Of a stretch of DNA of 64,000 nt, positions 1 through 7,979 are shown in pieces. The DNA comes from an uncultured Pedobacter sp. (GTDB lineage Bacteria; Bacteroidota; Bacteroidia; Sphingobacteriales; Sphingobacteriaceae): contig NZ_CAJYOJ010000043.1 in NCBI RefSeq assembly GCF_913776295.1, positions 1 to 64,000 on the forward strand, given 5' to 3'. Made by a program: the position numbers and the translations under genes. The notes below the pieces were generated by a model. The model did no database searches. It worked only from the letters and a program-made list of their open reading frames with translations, and was not told the origin of the DNA. Within the stretch, counting starts at the first letter, position 1. Every line of letters starts with the position of its first letter.

Positions 1-574
1 TAATAGCCTCAGAAGCGTATGATTCTGATTTAAGACTGGCAAAATCAGCTAATTTTACATTCTTCATATTACTGGCAATCATTGTACTTTGATCGGCAGT
101 ACCATTTAATTTTAATACCGCATCCTCCTTAACGATGGTATACAAACTGCCTGCTGTTGTTTTAATTTTCGCAGTGGCGCTCTGGCTTAAAAATAACTGA
201 AGATTTTTTACATCAAAGTTATTGCTGGTGATCACTACCGATTGACCATAAGCTTCAATCCTTTCCAAATCTTGTACGGTAATATTAAGCGTTACCTGGC
301 TGGTTTCCATCGAATTGATAAACAAGGTTTTTCCATCAGTGGTTACCGAAGTTTTTGCAGCATCGTAGTCGCTTGCGCCTGCTACATTTTGTTTATCACC
401 TTGTGTTAAGATCAGTTTTACATTGCCACTTACCCAGATCCGGTTGAATGTAGATAAGGAAGAAGTTTTTGTTTCTGCTTTAACAGGCTCAGCGGCAAAA
501 GTGGCCATGGCTGATGAAGTGAATACTGCTGCTGTTAATGCTACTGCGAAGAAGGTTTTTGTCAAGGTTTTCAT
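1..574 (-). CDS. GIN-domain (DUF2807-like) secreted protein, C-terminus cut off by window edge
   Basis: The reading frame opens at an ATG at 574 and runs off the left edge, so about 191 residues are visible. It begins with a Sec signal peptide (MKTLTKTFFAVALTAAVF, then an Ala-rich stretch ending near AFA/AEP). The mature part has the repeated short beta-strand pattern of Bacteroidota GIN-domain (putative auto-transporter adhesin, DUF2807) proteins, with phrases such as FNRIWVSGNVKLILTQG and LERIEAYGQSVVITSNN. Members are exported and their function is poorly defined. The gene stands alone with about 330 bases of non-coding sequence upstream. The family call rests on pattern recognition and is fairly firm; any specific role is unknown. 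Confidence 0.75.
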   Translation of the reverse strand, partial: MKTLTKTFFAVALTAAVFTSSAMATFAAEPVKAETKTSSLSTFNRIWVSGNVKLILTQGDKQNVAGASDYDAAKTSVTTDGKTLFINSMETSQVTLNITVQDLERIEAYGQSVVITSNNFDVKNLQLFLSQSATAKIKTTAGSLYTIVKEDAVLKLNGTADQSTMIASNMKNVKLADFASLKSESYASEAI

Positions 575-901
575 ATCTTTAATATTTTAAGTTCTTGTTA
601 TTGTTTTGTTATTAAGACGCAGTTGAGCCGTAAACGTTGCAAGCGAAAAGCTGGTATTATACCATTGTAGGCAACCAATAGACCAACGCCCGTAATTTCT
701 AGACGAACGCTCCTTAAATTTTACCACGATCGTGCTTAATGCTGATGATTCCCCAACGAATTTTTGTAGGGTTATTTTCATTCCATCGTATGCCAGAAAT
801 TCAGGTGCTTCCGTGACGGAACAAATGGGCATCTAAAAAGTAAAAGAGGGTATTAAATTATTGCTTCCGGCAATGCCGGTATTATGAAGCTTTTTATTTG
901 A

Positions 902-1219
902 TTATTCAGAGCCCATAAAATAGATCTGGAAAAGTTCATGGTTAATAATTTCCGGTTTAATATCTCCATAGAAAAATCCGCCCAACTCACAGGCCGTAGT
1001 CTGGCAGGGTTCAAGCGCGATTTTCAAAAAACATTCAGTCTTCCACCTCGCCAGTGGCTGCTCTCCAAACGGCTTGATACGGCAAAATTTTTAATTGAAC
1101 ATAAACATCAAAAACCTTCATCCATCTACCTGGATTTAGGTTTCGAAAGCCTTTCGCATTTCTCGCATGCCTTTAAAAAGAAATTTGGATTGGCACCAGG
1201 TGATTTTATTCACTCCTGA
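902..1219 (+). pseudogene. AraC-family regulator remnant (DNA-binding domain only)
   Basis: The open frame from 902, directly after an in-frame TGA at 899, encodes a complete AraC/XylS C-terminal double helix-turn-helix domain. The first HTH includes SIEKSAQLTGRSLAGFKRDF and the second includes YLDLGFESLSHFSHAFKKKFG, followed by a normal C-terminal end. The first ATG is at 938, but residues before it (KIDLEKF) still look like the AraC linker. This suggests the gene once extended further 5' and lost its N-terminal sensor domain. No matching N-terminal part can be read in the preceding 300 bases on either strand. It could be a stand-alone 93-residue HTH protein from ATG 938, but a decayed regulator is more likely. 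Confidence 0.65.
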
Positions 1220-1315
1220 AACAGATAAACAGGTACAATTTTCATGCATGTAGCGTCCGTGGTTTATCGCATGCCATTTCTTGAAAACCAAAAAGGATTA
1301 GCCCCTATGTTAGCA

Positions 1316-2296
1316 CTACTTTTCTAACAACCATGTTTTTGCAGCAGCAATTACGCGGTCATTTTTGGTATTAGATAGGTCATCAATAAAAACATCGGGT
1401 TTAATATTTTCCGGATAGCCTTTACCTGTTCGGTCGGCTACATAGGTTCTGGCCAATTGCAGCTGGTCGCCGTTGGAAAGGTTAAAGGTATAATTAGCTG
1501 TGGTATAGCCGGCAGAAGTTTGTCCAAAAGATTTAACATTGGGCAGTCCCAGTAGCGAAACTGCTGCCATTTCGCCACTACTCCCGGTTCGGGCATCGAG
1601 CAAAACAGCGATTTTTGCGGAATTATTTTTAATTTTATATGTAGAAATGTCCGCTGGCTTGCCCGAAATTTTACCGTTTTCATTTGGCCAGGGCCGCTTA
1701 TTTTCCATGCTTTCAGATGATACAAAATAACCTGCGGTACCATCAGCAACGAGGGCATTCAGCCCGGCCAGCATAGGCCACATGTTACCGCCTGTATTAT
1801 GACGCAGATCTACGATCCATCCTTCAACGGCGTTTTCGGTATCTAATTTTTGAATGATCCGACGGATGGTGTCGGCAAAATGAGCGTCTTTCGCTTCATT
1901 AAAGCTCAAACACCTTGGTACCTTAACCCAGGCCACTCCAGCTCCCAGATAGTCTCCCTGTGGTTGTTCTGCTACTGGTGCCTCGGCAATCTGTTTCATC
2001 CTTTTTCCGGAAATAAAAAAAGAGTGTTTATCACCGGCTGCTCTTAGCTTACCTGTATAGAAATTATACAGAACCTGCTTATTGGTAGAGTCGTTGGTGG
2101 TTAAAGATAATATTTTGCTTTCCTCCTGTATGTTCCGCCAATCCAATTTGTCGCTAAACATCGAATTATTTTTCAGTATGTTGAAAATCTCTTTATTCAA
2201 TTTTACTGTAGTACGGCTCGGTAAGTTGCTTTGGCTATAACCGGGAATCTGAAGTATAACGCATAAGATGATCAATAGATAGGCATGGATTTTCAT
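1316..2296 (-). CDS. S41-family serine peptidase, secreted
   Basis: A 326-residue protein with an N-terminal signal peptide (about residues 1-22, ending GYSQ). The C-terminal half is an S41 (C-terminal-processing-type) peptidase core. DLRHNTGGN (about 163-171) is the characteristic strand-loop before the active site, and RTGSSGEM (about 236-243) carries the nucleophile, probably Ser239. The Lys general base of classical CtpA is not obvious: the segment after the nucleophile reads SFGQTSAGY, which resembles the tricorn/IRBP-like S41 branch. There is no clear PDZ domain, and the protein is shorter than CtpA enzymes. It is a single-gene unit followed by the small AraC remnant on the other strand. 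The family is certain; the substrate is unknown. Confidence 0.85.
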   Translation of the reverse strand: MKIHAYLLIILCVILQIPGYSQSNLPSRTTVKLNKEIFNILKNNSMFSDKLDWRNIQEESKILSLTTNDSTNKQVLYNFYTGKLRAAGDKHSFFISGKRMKQIAEAPVAEQPQGDYLGAGVAWVKVPRCLSFNEAKDAHFADTIRRIIQKLDTENAVEGWIVDLRHNTGGNMWPMLAGLNALVADGTAGYFVSSESMENKRPWPNENGKISGKPADISTYKIKNNSAKIAVLLDARTGSSGEMAAVSLLGLPNVKSFGQTSAGYTTANYTFNLSNGDQLQLARTYVADRTGKGYPENIKPDVFIDDLSNTKNDRVIAAAKTWLLEK

Positions 2297-2550
2297 CAGT
2301 TTCTATTTAAATTTAAATTTTTTAGAACTTTAAGTATTGCACATATTGAAGACGCGAAGTTAAAGAAGAAGGTTGCAAAGGAGGTGTGTAAAAAGGTTTG
2401 ACAGGTCATTGGCACCTGAGAGTTACCAATCTAAAGGGCGTATAACTGAAAACAAAAATTTCAGGTTCTTCGATCGCTAAGGATAAGTTGTGCATTTCGA
2501 TATCGCCTCTAAACATTAAAATCTTCTGTAGCGTAAAGGTAATATCAGCA

Positions 2551-2583
2551 AAAAGCCCCTTTAAATGAAATTTAAAGGGGCTT
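2551..2583 (-). terminator. Rho-independent terminator of the tRNA-Arg transcript
   Basis: A perfect 14-bp inverted repeat (2553-2566 with 2570-2583, loop GAA) lies 8 bases beyond the tRNA 3' end. Read on the minus strand, the stem is followed by a short T run. It is placed to end the transcript that contains the GIY-YIG gene and the tRNA. Confidence 0.8.
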
Positions 2584-2590
2584 ATAGCAG

Positions 2591-2662
2591 TGGTCCCGAC
2601 GAGAATCGAACTCATATCTAAAGTTTAGGAAACTTCTATTCTATCCGTTGAACTACGGGACC
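2591..2662 (-). tRNA. tRNA-Arg (anticodon CCT)
   Basis: The minus strand folds into a full 72-nt cloverleaf. The acceptor stem is GGTCCCG/CGGGACC and the D-arm is GTTC/GAAT. The anticodon stem is GAAGT/ACTTT with loop TTCCTAA (anticodon CCT). The variable loop has 4 nt, and the T-arm is ATGAG/CTCGT with loop TTCGAAT. CCA is not encoded; the discriminator base is A at 2591. The first ten bases of the tRNA also hold the last codons and the TAG stop of the GIY-YIG gene. A second, incomplete copy of the 5' portion lies at 2892-2972. Confidence 0.95.
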
Positions 2663-2898
2663 ATTTTATTTTTCAAATATCGCCTTCCTGAGGCAGATTT
2701 AAAATATTTTTCTCTTTTAATTGCCTCATTCCTCGTTGGAAATTCTTCATAATAAAAAATTATGAAGGGGAGATAAGCCTTATTTGACTTCGTCTTACCA
2801 GCGTTGTGTTCTTTTAATCGTTTGTCTAAATCTTCGCAATGTCCTTTATAAAAATAATCAAAGCGTAAACTTTTAATTACATAGGCAAAGTAACTCAT
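2653..2898 (-). CDS. GIY-YIG nuclease (UPF0213-like), embedded between tRNA-Arg repeats
   Basis: An 81-residue single-domain GIY-YIG protein. The two signature strands appear as AYVI (5-8) and FYKG (16-19), followed by DLDKRLKEHNAG with the conserved Arg (about 27) and EAIKREKYFKS with the metal-binding Glu. The length is normal for UPF0213 proteins. The gene's edges are odd: the start codon ATG is the ATGAG of the tRNA T-arm in the upstream tRNA remnant, and the last residues (MVP) plus TAG are read from the acceptor stem and position 8-10 of the intact tRNA. The catalytic residues look intact, so the protein may be active. A homing-type role is inferred from the arrangement; UPF0213 proteins have no firmly established function. 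Confidence 0.85.
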   Translation of the reverse strand: MSYFAYVIKSLRFDYFYKGHCEDLDKRLKEHNAGKTKSNKAYLPFIIFYYEEFPTRNEAIKREKYFKSASGRRYLKNKMVP

Positions 2899-2972
2899 TT
2901 CTAAAGTTTAGAAAACTTCTATTCCCTGCCCGACTACGTCGTTCAGGTGGGTATCCGTTGAACTACGGGACC
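2892..2972 (-). pseudogene. tRNA-Arg 5' remnant (duplicated, interrupted)
   Basis: The minus strand from 2972 repeats the intact tRNA-Arg from its first base to the T-arm (GGTCCCGTAGTTCAACGGATA ... AATAGAAG ... AAACTTTAGAAATGAGTT), then turns into the GIY-YIG coding sequence. A 28-base palindromic insert at 2924-2951 replaces one base between the D-arm and the anticodon stem. Outside the insert only two positions differ. One changes the anticodon loop from TTTCCTAAA to TTTTCTAAA, so the remnant would carry a TCT anticodon. It has no 3' half and cannot form a tRNA. Confidence 0.85.
2924..2951. repeat. 28-bp imperfect palindrome inserted in the tRNA remnant
   Basis: The plus strand reads CCCTGCCCGAC TAC GTCGTTCAGGTGGG. 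CCTG/CAGG and CGAC/GTCG pair around a CC/TT internal mismatch and a TAC loop. It is absent from the otherwise matching intact tRNA, so it is an insertion. It looks like a mobile intergenic palindrome of the REP/MITE type; no second copy was noticed in this window. Confidence 0.6.
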
Positions 2973-2982
2973 ATTTGTTGCG

Positions 2983-3008
2983 CAAATATAGTAAAAGTTT
3001 CGTCTCAA
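2983..3008 (-). promoter_or_regulatory. Promoter upstream of the tRNA remnant/GIY-YIG/tRNA-Arg unit
   Basis: On the minus strand an exact Bacteroidota -7 box TATATTTG (2983-2990) lies 10 bases before the first base of the tRNA remnant. A TTG (3006-3008) lies upstream with a short 15-base spacer. The position suggests this was the original tRNA promoter and now drives the whole unit through to the terminator at 2551-2583. Confidence 0.5.
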
Positions 3009-3187
3009 GAGAATTCATTTCATAAGGGTTTACCCCAATGAATTGCATTTAAACAGTTAAAGAATTAACTATGAAGCTCATCTATCCAAATTATTACGCA
3101 TTTAGACACATTAATAAAAACTGTACTACTCACCATAATAAATCATTTCAATAACTTCATCTTTGTCTGATCAAATTGATTAAGGAC

Positions 3188-3910
3188 ATGAAACTAACAA
3201 AAAATAAAATCCTGATTACAGGAGGTGCAACCGGAATCGGTTTTGGATTGGCTGAAAGGTTTATCCAGGAAAATAATACCGTAATTATCTGCGGACGAAG
3301 GGCATCAGCTTTAAAGGAAGCCGAAGAAAAACTACCCTCAGTTATCACCAAAGTATGCGATTTGGCAGTTGAAGCAGACCGGATTGAACTGTATAACTGG
3401 ATTGCTGAACATCATGGCGATTTAAACGTATTGGTTAATAATGCGGGTATCCAAAACTGGATGAATATCAACGACAACGACTTTTCCGAAAAGGCAGGTG
3501 CGGAAATTACTACGAATATTGTAGCGCCACTCCATTTAACAACATTGTTCTGTCGGCTCAATTCGTTAGCTACCATTATTAATGTAACATCGGGATTGGC
3601 ATTTGTACCTTTAGCAACAGTGCCTGTTTATTGCGGAACTAAAGCATTTATGCGATCTTTTACACTCTCGCTACGCCATAGTCTTAAGGCTTCGGGTATT
3701 GAAGTTATTGAAATGATTCCACCAGCATTAAATACCGATTTGGGCGGTAAGGGGCTACATGATGAATATCCATCGGTAAGCGACTTTGTGGAATCGGTAT
3801 TTAAGCAGATGGGAGAAGGCAAAACGGAATTAACTTTTGGCACCAGTACAGATAGGGCAGCCGCTAACAATGAGACCATAGCTGCCTATTTTAACCGGAT
3901 GAATCCTTAA
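3188..3910 (+). CDS. Short-chain dehydrogenase/reductase (SDR), DltE-like
   Basis: A 240-residue classical SDR. The NAD(P)-binding motif TGGATGIG is at 11-18, NNAG at 84-87, the catalytic Ser135 in NVTSG, and YCGTK (Tyr148, Lys152). It acts in the cytoplasm as an NAD(P)H-dependent oxidoreductase; the substrate cannot be told from sequence. The ATG at 3188 was chosen over the in-frame TTG at 3176 because the Rossmann fold starts directly after it. It converges on metG with a shared terminator between them. The overall look resembles DltE/YdfG-like SDRs in Bacteroidota, where the C-terminal part (IPPALNTDLGG) is typical. Confidence 0.88.
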   Translation: MKLTKNKILITGGATGIGFGLAERFIQENNTVIICGRRASALKEAEEKLPSVITKVCDLAVEADRIELYNWIAEHHGDLNVLVNNAGIQNWMNINDNDFSEKAGAEITTNIVAPLHLTTLFCRLNSLATIINVTSGLAFVPLATVPVYCGTKAFMRSFTLSLRHSLKASGIEVIEMIPPALNTDLGGKGLHDEYPSVSDFVESVFKQMGEGKTELTFGTSTDRAAANNETIAAYFNRMNP

Positions 3911-3950
3911 TATCAGAAATCAGCTTACGTTGAAATAAATCAATAAAAAA

Positions 3951-3974
3951 GCCATTCGGATGACCCCGAATGGC
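3951..3974. terminator. Bidirectional terminator between the SDR gene and metG
   Basis: A 9-bp stem GCCATTCGG/CCGAATGGC (3951-3959 and 3966-3974) is flanked by AAAAAA on the left, which gives a T tract for metG on the minus strand. A shorter TTTTT lies to the right for the plus-strand gene. Confidence 0.75.
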
Positions 3975-3999
3975 CTGATCTTTTTAACATAGCTAAATA

Positions 4000-6108
4000 C
4001 TACCTGATTATACTACCTTCCTGGAATTTTTCTGCAGGCGCCACAAAAGTGAGTTTGCCTTCCGCATTCTCGGCCATTAAAATCATGCCTTGCGATAAAA
4101 TACCTTTAATCTCCCTAGGTGCCAGGTTGACGATCATACTAACCTGTTTACCTACAATATCTTCGGGTTTATAATACTCGGCGATGCCGGAAACGACGGT
4201 TCTTTCATCTATACCTGTGTTAACTGTTAACCTCAACAACTTTTTGGTTTTCTCTACCTTTTCTGCAGCTACAATGGTGGCTACCCGGATGTCTATTGCC
4301 GAAAAATCGTCGAACTGGATATTTTCTTTTGCCGGGATAGCAACAACGTTGTTAGCGGCATTACTAGCTTTGCTTTGATTCAATTTCTCGATCTGGAAGT
4401 CGATCTCCGCATCTTCAATTTTATCAAATAAGAGTACTGCCTCTCCAATATCGTGACCGCGCTTTAAAAGGTTAACCGTACCGGCATCATTCCAATCATG
4501 ACCACCGTTTTTAAGCATTTTCATCAACTTTTCTGCCGTGAAAGGCATGAAAGGCTCAATCAAAATCTGAATATTGGCGGCAATTTGAAGTGCAATATGC
4601 AGGATTGTCCTTACGCGGTCTTCATCCGTTTTAATCAGCTTCCAGGGTTCGGTTTCAGCCAGATATTTATTGCCTAAACGGGCAACATTCATCACTTCAG
4701 ACAATGCCTCTCTAAAACGATAGTTTTCGATCGATGCAGAAATTTTAGCAGGGTAACCCGCTAACTCATCAATAACCGCCTGGTCTACTTCAGTAATTTC
4801 CATACAGGTGGGTACAGCGCCTCCAAAGTATTTATGCGTAAGCACCACCACCCGGTTTACAAAATTCCCAAGTATAGCAACCAGCTCATTATTATTTCTC
4901 GCCTGAAAATCTTTCCAGGTAAAATCATTGTCTTTAGTCTCAGGAGCAGTTGCTGTTAATACATACCGCAATACATCCTGTTTTCCTTCAAACTCTCTTA
5001 AATACTCGTTTAACCAAACGGCCCAATTTTTAGAAGTCGATATTTTTTGTCCTTCCAGATTTAAGAATTCATTCGCAGGCACATTATCAGCCAAGGTATA
5101 TCCACCATGTGCCATCAACATCGCCGGGAAAATAATGCAATGGAAAACGATATTATCTTTACCAATAAAGTGGACTAACTTGGTTTCGTCACTTTTCCAG
5201 TATTCTTCCCAACCACATTTATCATTTTCGTAGCTACTGATGTAATATTCTTCTGCTTTAGGATTCCACACATCAAGCTTGGCGTAGTTACACAGTTCTT
5301 TGGTTGCAGAAATATATCCGATAGGGGCATCAAACCATACATAAAGTACTTTACCTTCAGCATCGCGGAGCGGAACACGTACTCCCCAATCCAAATCTCT
5401 GGTCATTGCCCTTGGCTGTAAACCTGCACTTAACCAGCTTTGGCATTGGCCGTACACATTTGGACGCCATTCTTTATGGCTTTCGATATAGGTTCGTAAA
5501 CGATCTTCATATTTATCCAGCGGCAGAAACCAGTTTTTGGTCTCTTTTAAGATAGGTTTATCGCCAGATAAGGTAGATTTTGGATTGATCAGATCGGTTG
5601 CATTGAGTGTAGAACCGCAGTTTTCGCATTGATCGCCATAGGCATTTTCGTTACCACATTTCGGACAGGTACCGGTGATGTAGCGATCGGCCAAAAACTG
5701 TTTCGCAGTGGGATCGTAATATTGCTCGGTAACCTCTTCGGTAAAAACACCTTTATTATAAAGGGTTTCGAAGAAATCAGCAGCCGTTTGGTGATGGGTA
5801 AGCGATGAAGTACGGTGATAGATATCGAAAGATACACCAAACTCTTTAAATGAATCGCCAATAATTTTATGATATTTATCTACCACTTCCTGGGGCGTAA
5901 TTCCCTCTCTTTTTGCTTTTAAAGTAATGGGTACACCATTTTCATCAGATCCACAGATAAATTTTACATCACGTTTATTCGATCGTAAATAACGGGCATA
6001 AATATCTGCAGGGATATAAACACCTGCAAGGTGCCCAATATGAACCGGTCCGTTTGTATACGGAAGCGCTGCAGTTACGGTATATCTTTTTATTTTACTA
6101 TTATCCAA
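4000..6108 (-). CDS. metG: Methionine--tRNA ligase
   Basis: A cytoplasmic class I aminoacyl-tRNA synthetase that charges tRNA-Met. It has the HIGH motif (HIGHLAG, residues 23-29), a zinc knuckle [18 protein letters not shown] in the connective domain, and KISTS as the KMSKS signature in the catalytic C-half. An anticodon-binding helical domain follows, then a C-terminal EMAP-II/Arc1p-like tRNA-binding OB fold ([16 protein letters not shown] ... [10 protein letters not shown]). No ATG precedes the conserved N-terminus in a plausible place. The TTG at 6108 gives (M)[19 protein letters not shown] and 702 residues, the usual family length; an upstream start would run into the divergent gene. Only 40 bases separate it from the divergently read LD-carboxypeptidase gene, so the two share a promoter region. 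Confidence 0.95.
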   Translation of the reverse strand: MDNSKIKRYTVTAALPYTNGPVHIGHLAGVYIPADIYARYLRSNKRDVKFICGSDENGVPITLKAKREGITPQEVVDKYHKIIGDSFKEFGVSFDIYHRTSSLTHHQTAADFFETLYNKGVFTEEVTEQYYDPTAKQFLADRYITGTCPKCGNENAYGDQCENCGSTLNATDLINPKSTLSGDKPILKETKNWFLPLDKYEDRLRTYIESHKEWRPNVYGQCQSWLSAGLQPRAMTRDLDWGVRVPLRDAEGKVLYVWFDAPIGYISATKELCNYAKLDVWNPKAEEYYISSYENDKCGWEEYWKSDETKLVHFIGKDNIVFHCIIFPAMLMAHGGYTLADNVPANEFLNLEGQKISTSKNWAVWLNEYLREFEGKQDVLRYVLTATAPETKDNDFTWKDFQARNNNELVAILGNFVNRVVVLTHKYFGGAVPTCMEITEVDQAVIDELAGYPAKISASIENYRFREALSEVMNVARLGNKYLAETEPWKLIKTDEDRVRTILHIALQIAANIQILIEPFMPFTAEKLMKMLKNGGHDWNDAGTVNLLKRGHDIGEAVLLFDKIEDAEIDFQIEKLNQSKASNAANNVVAIPAKENIQFDDFSAIDIRVATIVAAEKVEKTKKLLRLTVNTGIDERTVVSGIAEYYKPEDIVGKQVSMIVNLAPREIKGILSQGMILMAENAEGKLTFVAPAEKFQEGSIIR

Positions 6109-6148
6109 AACAATTTTTATTAATTTGGCAAAGATAAGTGTTTTGAAG

Positions 6149-7048
6149 ATGATTAAGCAGCCCCCGTATTTAAAAAAAGGAGATAAGATTGCGCTGGTAT
6201 GCCCGGCAAAGAAATTACCCAAACCTATAGATCAGGCCATAGCGCTATTGGAAAGTTGGGGTTTAGAGGTTGTGATTGGTGATAGTGTATACGCCAGCCA
6301 CCACCAATTTGCGGGAACCGATGCTTTAAGAACCAGAGATATTCAGCGTTTTTTAGACGATCCATCGATAAAAGCAATCATTTCGGGCCGTGGAGGTTAC
6401 GGTACCATCCGGATTATTGATGACCTTGATTTTACGGAGTTTAACAAAAAACCAAAATGGTTTGTAGGTTTCAGCGATATTACGGTTTTGCTATCTCATT
6501 TGATTGCGCAATGTAATTGCCAATGTATACATGCACAAATGCCTTACACCTTTGATGAATCAACACCTGAGGCATTACTGTCGTTACGGAAGACTTTATT
6601 TGGTGAAAAGCAGGCCTATTCCTATCAAAGCGTGTTTAAGAACAGGGCAGGAGAGGCAAGCGGGGTTTTAATCGGAGGCAATTTAAGTTTGCTCACCATG
6701 GTACAGGGTTCGGTTTCGGAAATGGATTTTACCGATAAAATACTTTTTTTGGAAGATGTAGGCGAACAGGAATATGGTATTGACCGCATGTTGCGTATGC
6801 TGAAAAGGGCAGGCAAACTAAAAACCCTAAAGGGCTTAGTTATTGGTGCCTTCACTGAAATCGAAGAAGAAAAGATTTCTTTCGGGCAAACTGCTGATGA
6901 GGTGATCTGGGATATTGTTAAAGATTACGGCTTCCCGGTCTGCTTTAACTTCCCAACAGGGCATATCAACCATAACCTCAGTATGGTTTTAGGCGCTGAG
7001 ATAAATCTAAAAGTGGAGGCAAATAACGTTCAATTTAAATATTTATAA
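6149..7048 (+). CDS. LD-carboxypeptidase (peptidase family S66)
   Basis: A 299-residue S66 peptidase of the LdcA/MccF type. It removes the terminal D-Ala from murein tetrapeptides during peptidoglycan recycling or, in MccF-like members, cleaves peptide-nucleotide amides. The nucleophile is Ser109 in FVGFSDIT, with Glu202 in FLEDVGE and His272 in GHINHN; the order and spacing match the family triad. The ATG at 6149 was preferred to a TTG eight codons upstream because the conserved [16 protein letters not shown] begins there. No signal peptide is present, so it is cytoplasmic. The stop codon is one base before the ATG of the DoxX gene, so the two are probably co-transcribed. Confidence 0.9.
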   Translation: MIKQPPYLKKGDKIALVCPAKKLPKPIDQAIALLESWGLEVVIGDSVYASHHQFAGTDALRTRDIQRFLDDPSIKAIISGRGGYGTIRIIDDLDFTEFNKKPKWFVGFSDITVLLSHLIAQCNCQCIHAQMPYTFDESTPEALLSLRKTLFGEKQAYSYQSVFKNRAGEASGVLIGGNLSLLTMVQGSVSEMDFTDKILFLEDVGEQEYGIDRMLRMLKRAGKLKTLKGLVIGAFTEIEEEKISFGQTADEVIWDIVKDYGFPVCFNFPTGHINHNLSMVLGAEINLKVEANNVQFKYL

Positions 7049-7049
7049 A

Positions 7050-7457
7050 ATGGCAATTTTAGACAATTTAGGAAAATACCGCAATACAGGTTTATTGCTG
7101 ATCCGTATGGGTTTAGGTATCATGTTTATCATTCACGGTTTCCCTAAACTTGCTGGGGGTCCGGGTGGCTGGACTGAATTAGGCAAAAGTATGAAAGTAA
7201 TAGGTATAGATTTCATACCGATATTCTGGGGCTTTATGGCAGCAGCTACAGAAACATTTGGCGGTTTCCTTTTGATCGTAGGGTTGTTTTTCCGTCCGGC
7301 ATTAATCTTACTGATCTTTACGATGCTTATTGCTGCCTTAGTTCATTTTGGCCAGGGAGATGGTTTACAAGGTGCGAGCCATGCCATCGAATTAGGCATT
7401 GTATTTATCGGGTTGATTTTTATTGGGCCCGGAAAATACAGCGTAGATAAGAAGTAG
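7050..7457 (+). CDS. DoxX-family membrane protein
   Basis: A 135-residue inner-membrane protein with four predicted hydrophobic helices. The first includes LIRMGLGIMFIIHGFPKL; the others lie around residues 50-70, 75-95 and 110-130. The Gly-rich loop GGPGGWTELGKSM after helix 1 and the small size are typical of DoxX/DoxD-like quinone-linked proteins. It follows the LD-carboxypeptidase gene with a one-base gap and precedes a strong terminator, so it closes a two-gene operon. A functional link to peptidoglycan recycling is not evident. The family call is secure; the biochemical role of such stand-alone DoxX proteins is unclear. Confidence 0.85.
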   Translation: MAILDNLGKYRNTGLLLIRMGLGIMFIIHGFPKLAGGPGGWTELGKSMKVIGIDFIPIFWGFMAAATETFGGFLLIVGLFFRPALILLIFTMLIAALVHFGQGDGLQGASHAIELGIVFIGLIFIGPGKYSVDKK

Positions 7458-7477
7458 GCTTACCTGCGTAAAAGTTT

Positions 7478-7516
7478 AAAGAAAGGCTTGAAAAATTTCA
7501 AGCCTTTCTTTTTTTA
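7478..7516. terminator. Terminator between doxX and the SusCD block
   Basis: The hairpin AAAGAAAGGCTTGAAA / TTTCAAGCCTTTCTTT with a short AT loop is followed by a T run on the plus strand. Its symmetry means it can also serve the minus-strand lipoprotein gene that ends at 7521. Confidence 0.85.
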
Positions 7517-7520
7517 TAAA

Positions 7521-7970
7521 CTATCCGGTAACGTTAATGGTGAAAAAGCGCTTTACCGTTTGGCCATTTCCAAGTGTTGCCGTAACCGTTAAAACAACCG
7601 ATCCGCTTGTACCAGACGTTGGAAGCGGTGCATCAGCCGTACCACGTAAATCTTTTACCAATTTAGTAAAGGTATAAGAACCACCGCTTACTGTTGCCGT
7701 GCCCAGGTTATTGATAACTGTACCTGTTGATGTAGTGAATGAAAGTGTTCTTACATCTCCACTATAGGTAATTAGAATGTTCACCGTTCCGGTTCCCTTA
7801 ACGGTTGGCGTAGCAGCAGCATAACTGGAGTAAGTACCCATAACCGTACTCGTATTCCCTTCAAAAACAATAGTAGCAGGCGCATCAAGTGTTTCTGGTT
7901 GTTTCGGATCTTTTTTGCATGAGGCTAAACCTAGAGCTGATGCAAGTAATATGATTAAAATTCTTTTCAT
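7521..7970 (-). CDS. Small lipoprotein, third gene of SusCD operon 1
   Basis: A 149-residue protein with a lipoprotein signal peptide and lipobox GLASC (Cys18), followed by KKDPKQPE, typical of surface-exported Bacteroidota lipoproteins. The rest is Ser/Thr/Gly/Val-rich beta-type sequence, probably one or two immunoglobulin-like sandwiches (FTKLVKDLRG ... SGSVVLTVTATLGNGQ). It starts 9 bases after the SusD stop and is clearly in the same transcript. By position it resembles the accessory surface ligand-binding lipoproteins (SusE/F-like or SGBP) of other SusCD systems, but no family is recognised from sequence. It is the only such extra gene among the five pairs here. Confidence 0.75.
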   Translation of the reverse strand: MKRILIILLASALGLASCKKDPKQPETLDAPATIVFEGNTSTVMGTYSSYAAATPTVKGTGTVNILITYSGDVRTLSFTTSTGTVINNLGTATVSGGSYTFTKLVKDLRGTADAPLPTSGTSGSVVLTVTATLGNGQTVKRFFTINVTG

Positions 7971-7979
7971 GGTTATTGT

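Noticed and set aside
587..832. An 81-codon open frame on the minus strand between the GIN gene and the AraC remnant
   Set aside because: No domain, signal peptide or family-like pattern; its 3' end overlaps the 5' leader of the GIN gene.
2406..2615. A 69-codon frame that overlaps the tRNA and its terminator
   Set aside because: It reads across the terminator hairpin and into the tRNA; no protein features.
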